A stretch of DNA of 64,000 bases from Arabidopsis thaliana (taxonomy: Eukaryota; Streptophyta; Magnoliopsida; Brassicales; Brassicaceae), in NCBI RefSeq assembly GCF_000001735.4, contig NC_003070.9, forward strand, positions 23,421,971 to 23,485,970, given 5' to 3'. Each line of letters starts with the position of its first letter. Position 1 is the first letter of the stretch. This document shows positions 63,201 through 64,000 of the stretch, in pieces. The position numbers and the translations under genes were made by a program. A model generated the notes under the pieces. That model was given only the letters and a program-made list of their open reading frames with translations, did not search any database and was not told the DNA's origin.

Positions 63201-64000
63201 GAGTCGCTAGCAGCGGAGTTACAAGTGATAAAGCTGGCCAAAGATGAAAAAGAAACAGCAATTTCACTCTTACAAACAGAGCTAGAAACCGTAAGATCTC
63301 AGTGCGATGATCTAAAGCATTCTTTATCAGAGAATGATTTGGAGATGGAGAAACACAAGAAGCAAGTGGCACACGTAAAAAGTGAGTTGAAGAAGAAAGA
63401 AGAAACAATGGCTAATCTTGAGAAGAAGCTAAAGGAAAGCAGAACCGCGATTACGAAAACCGCACAAAGAAACAACATCAACAAAGGAAGTCCAGTAGGT
63501 GCTCATGGTGGATCTAAAGAAGTTGCGGTTATGAAAGATAAAATAAAGCTTCTTGAGGTATATATATTTATCTACATCATTCGGTATTCGTTTCAGTATT
63601 GATATCTTCAGGTTGATGATAAGCTTGTGAACTTGTGATCCAGGGTCAAATCAAACTGAAGGAAACTGCTCTTGAATCTTCATCTAATATGTTCATCGAA
63701 AAGGAAAAGAATCTGAAGAACAGAATCGAGGAACTGGAAACTAAACTCGATCAAAATAGCCAAGAGGTTGTTAACATTTTCATGAAGAGATATAAAGTTG
63801 CAACCCAAAAAAAACATTTTGAAAATATGAAAATTTAACTCTTTTCGTTTTTTCTTTTTACTGATGATGAAACAGATGAGTGAGAATGAGCTTCTAAATG
63901 GTCAAGAAAACGAAGATATTGGAGTTCTTGTAGCGGAAATCGAGTCTTTGAGAGAGTGTAATGGATCAATGGAGATGGAGCTGAAGGAGATGCGAGAGAG
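60223..64000 (+). CDS. NT-C2 domain and long coiled-coil protein (myosin heavy chain-related), cut by window end
   Basis: Exons: 60223-60300, 60494-60697, 60775-60897, 61037-61077, 61168-61276, 61368-63557, 63644-63766 and 63876 onward to the window end; about 1040 residues expected in total if the match to At1g63300, as I remember it, is right. Residues 1 to about 145 form the N-terminal C2-like (EEIG1/EHBP1) domain: KNRIKVVFRLKFHATQ, GLILSLVPGDIG, RIYHLIVSTTGSARGGLVGE, ALLHVSIQRQLE. From about residue 270 on the protein is a continuous coiled coil of Glu/Lys/Leu heptads (for example LEEKSKEGADNIEE, MEKHKKQVAHVKSELKKK). It is not a motor; the myosin similarity is only in the coiled coil. In plants such proteins are thought to link organelles or membranes to the cytoskeleton. 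Confidence 0.92.

Overview
The window is plant nuclear DNA, and I read it as Arabidopsis thaliana (or a very close relative) chromosome 1. It is AT-rich between genes, has short GT-AG introns of about 80-300 bases, and its gene order fits what I remember of loci At1g63160 to At1g63300: RFC2, a RING protein, UGE3, cystatin-like genes, SPT6, a C2 protein, a PPR gene, an MBD-like gene, CLE14, RH48, TET10, ABCI1/CCMA, a serpin fragment, ribulose-phosphate 3-epimerase, a remorin and a coiled-coil protein. That assignment is from memory and no search was run. Exon coordinates were worked out by hand from splice signals, frame and family conservation; where a total length matched the family it is said.

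Layout. 1-1.8 kb: RFC small subunit (-). 2.07-3.05 kb: a long-arm inverted-repeat transposon with a 9-10 bp target duplication. 3.6-5.1 kb: membrane RING-H2 gene (+). 5.6-7.4 kb: UDP-glucose 4-epimerase (-). 8.7-9.1 kb: two small foldback sequences. 9.8-18.7 kb: a scrambled cluster of four cystatin-fold genes (+,-,-,+), a truncated fifth copy, a local segmental duplication and a Harbinger-like transposon on the 5' side of the second gene. 21.3-25.4 kb: SPT6 paralogue ending after its SH2 region. 27-28.3 kb: small C2 protein. 28.7-30.2 kb: decayed Rf-like PPR gene. 31.9-33.1 kb: an unlabelled ruin of a CC-NBS-LRR resistance gene. 33.7-33.95 kb and 37.2-37.7 kb: retroposon remains, the second with a 14 bp target duplication. 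34.2-36.6 kb: MBD-like nuclear protein (-). 38.6 kb: CLE14 peptide gene (-). 41.3-44.5 kb: DEAD-box helicase RH48 (-). 45.0-47.0 kb: tetraspanin TET10 (-), with a second possible last exon. 47.7-49 kb: cytochrome c maturation ABC ATPase (-). 49.4-49.9 kb: serpin pseudogene (+). 50.1-51.6 kb: cytosolic ribulose-phosphate 3-epimerase (-), which contains a 5-base microexon. 52.2-53.3 kb: small remorin-like gene (-). 53.3-60.2 kb: a 6.9 kb gene-free stretch. 60.2 kb to the end: NT-C2 plus coiled-coil protein (+), cut off by the window.

The genes do not form one pathway; this is an ordinary euchromatic plant region in which conserved single-copy housekeeping genes (replication, sugar metabolism, RNA helicase, cytochrome c maturation) alternate with fast-evolving family members (cystatin-like, PPR, NLR, serpin) that show duplication and decay. 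I saw no wholly new biological system. The best items to follow up are the 5-base microexon, the precise intron loss and frame drift in the cystatin-like cluster, the NLR ruin, the alternative TET10 terminus, and three transposon insertions with readable target duplications.
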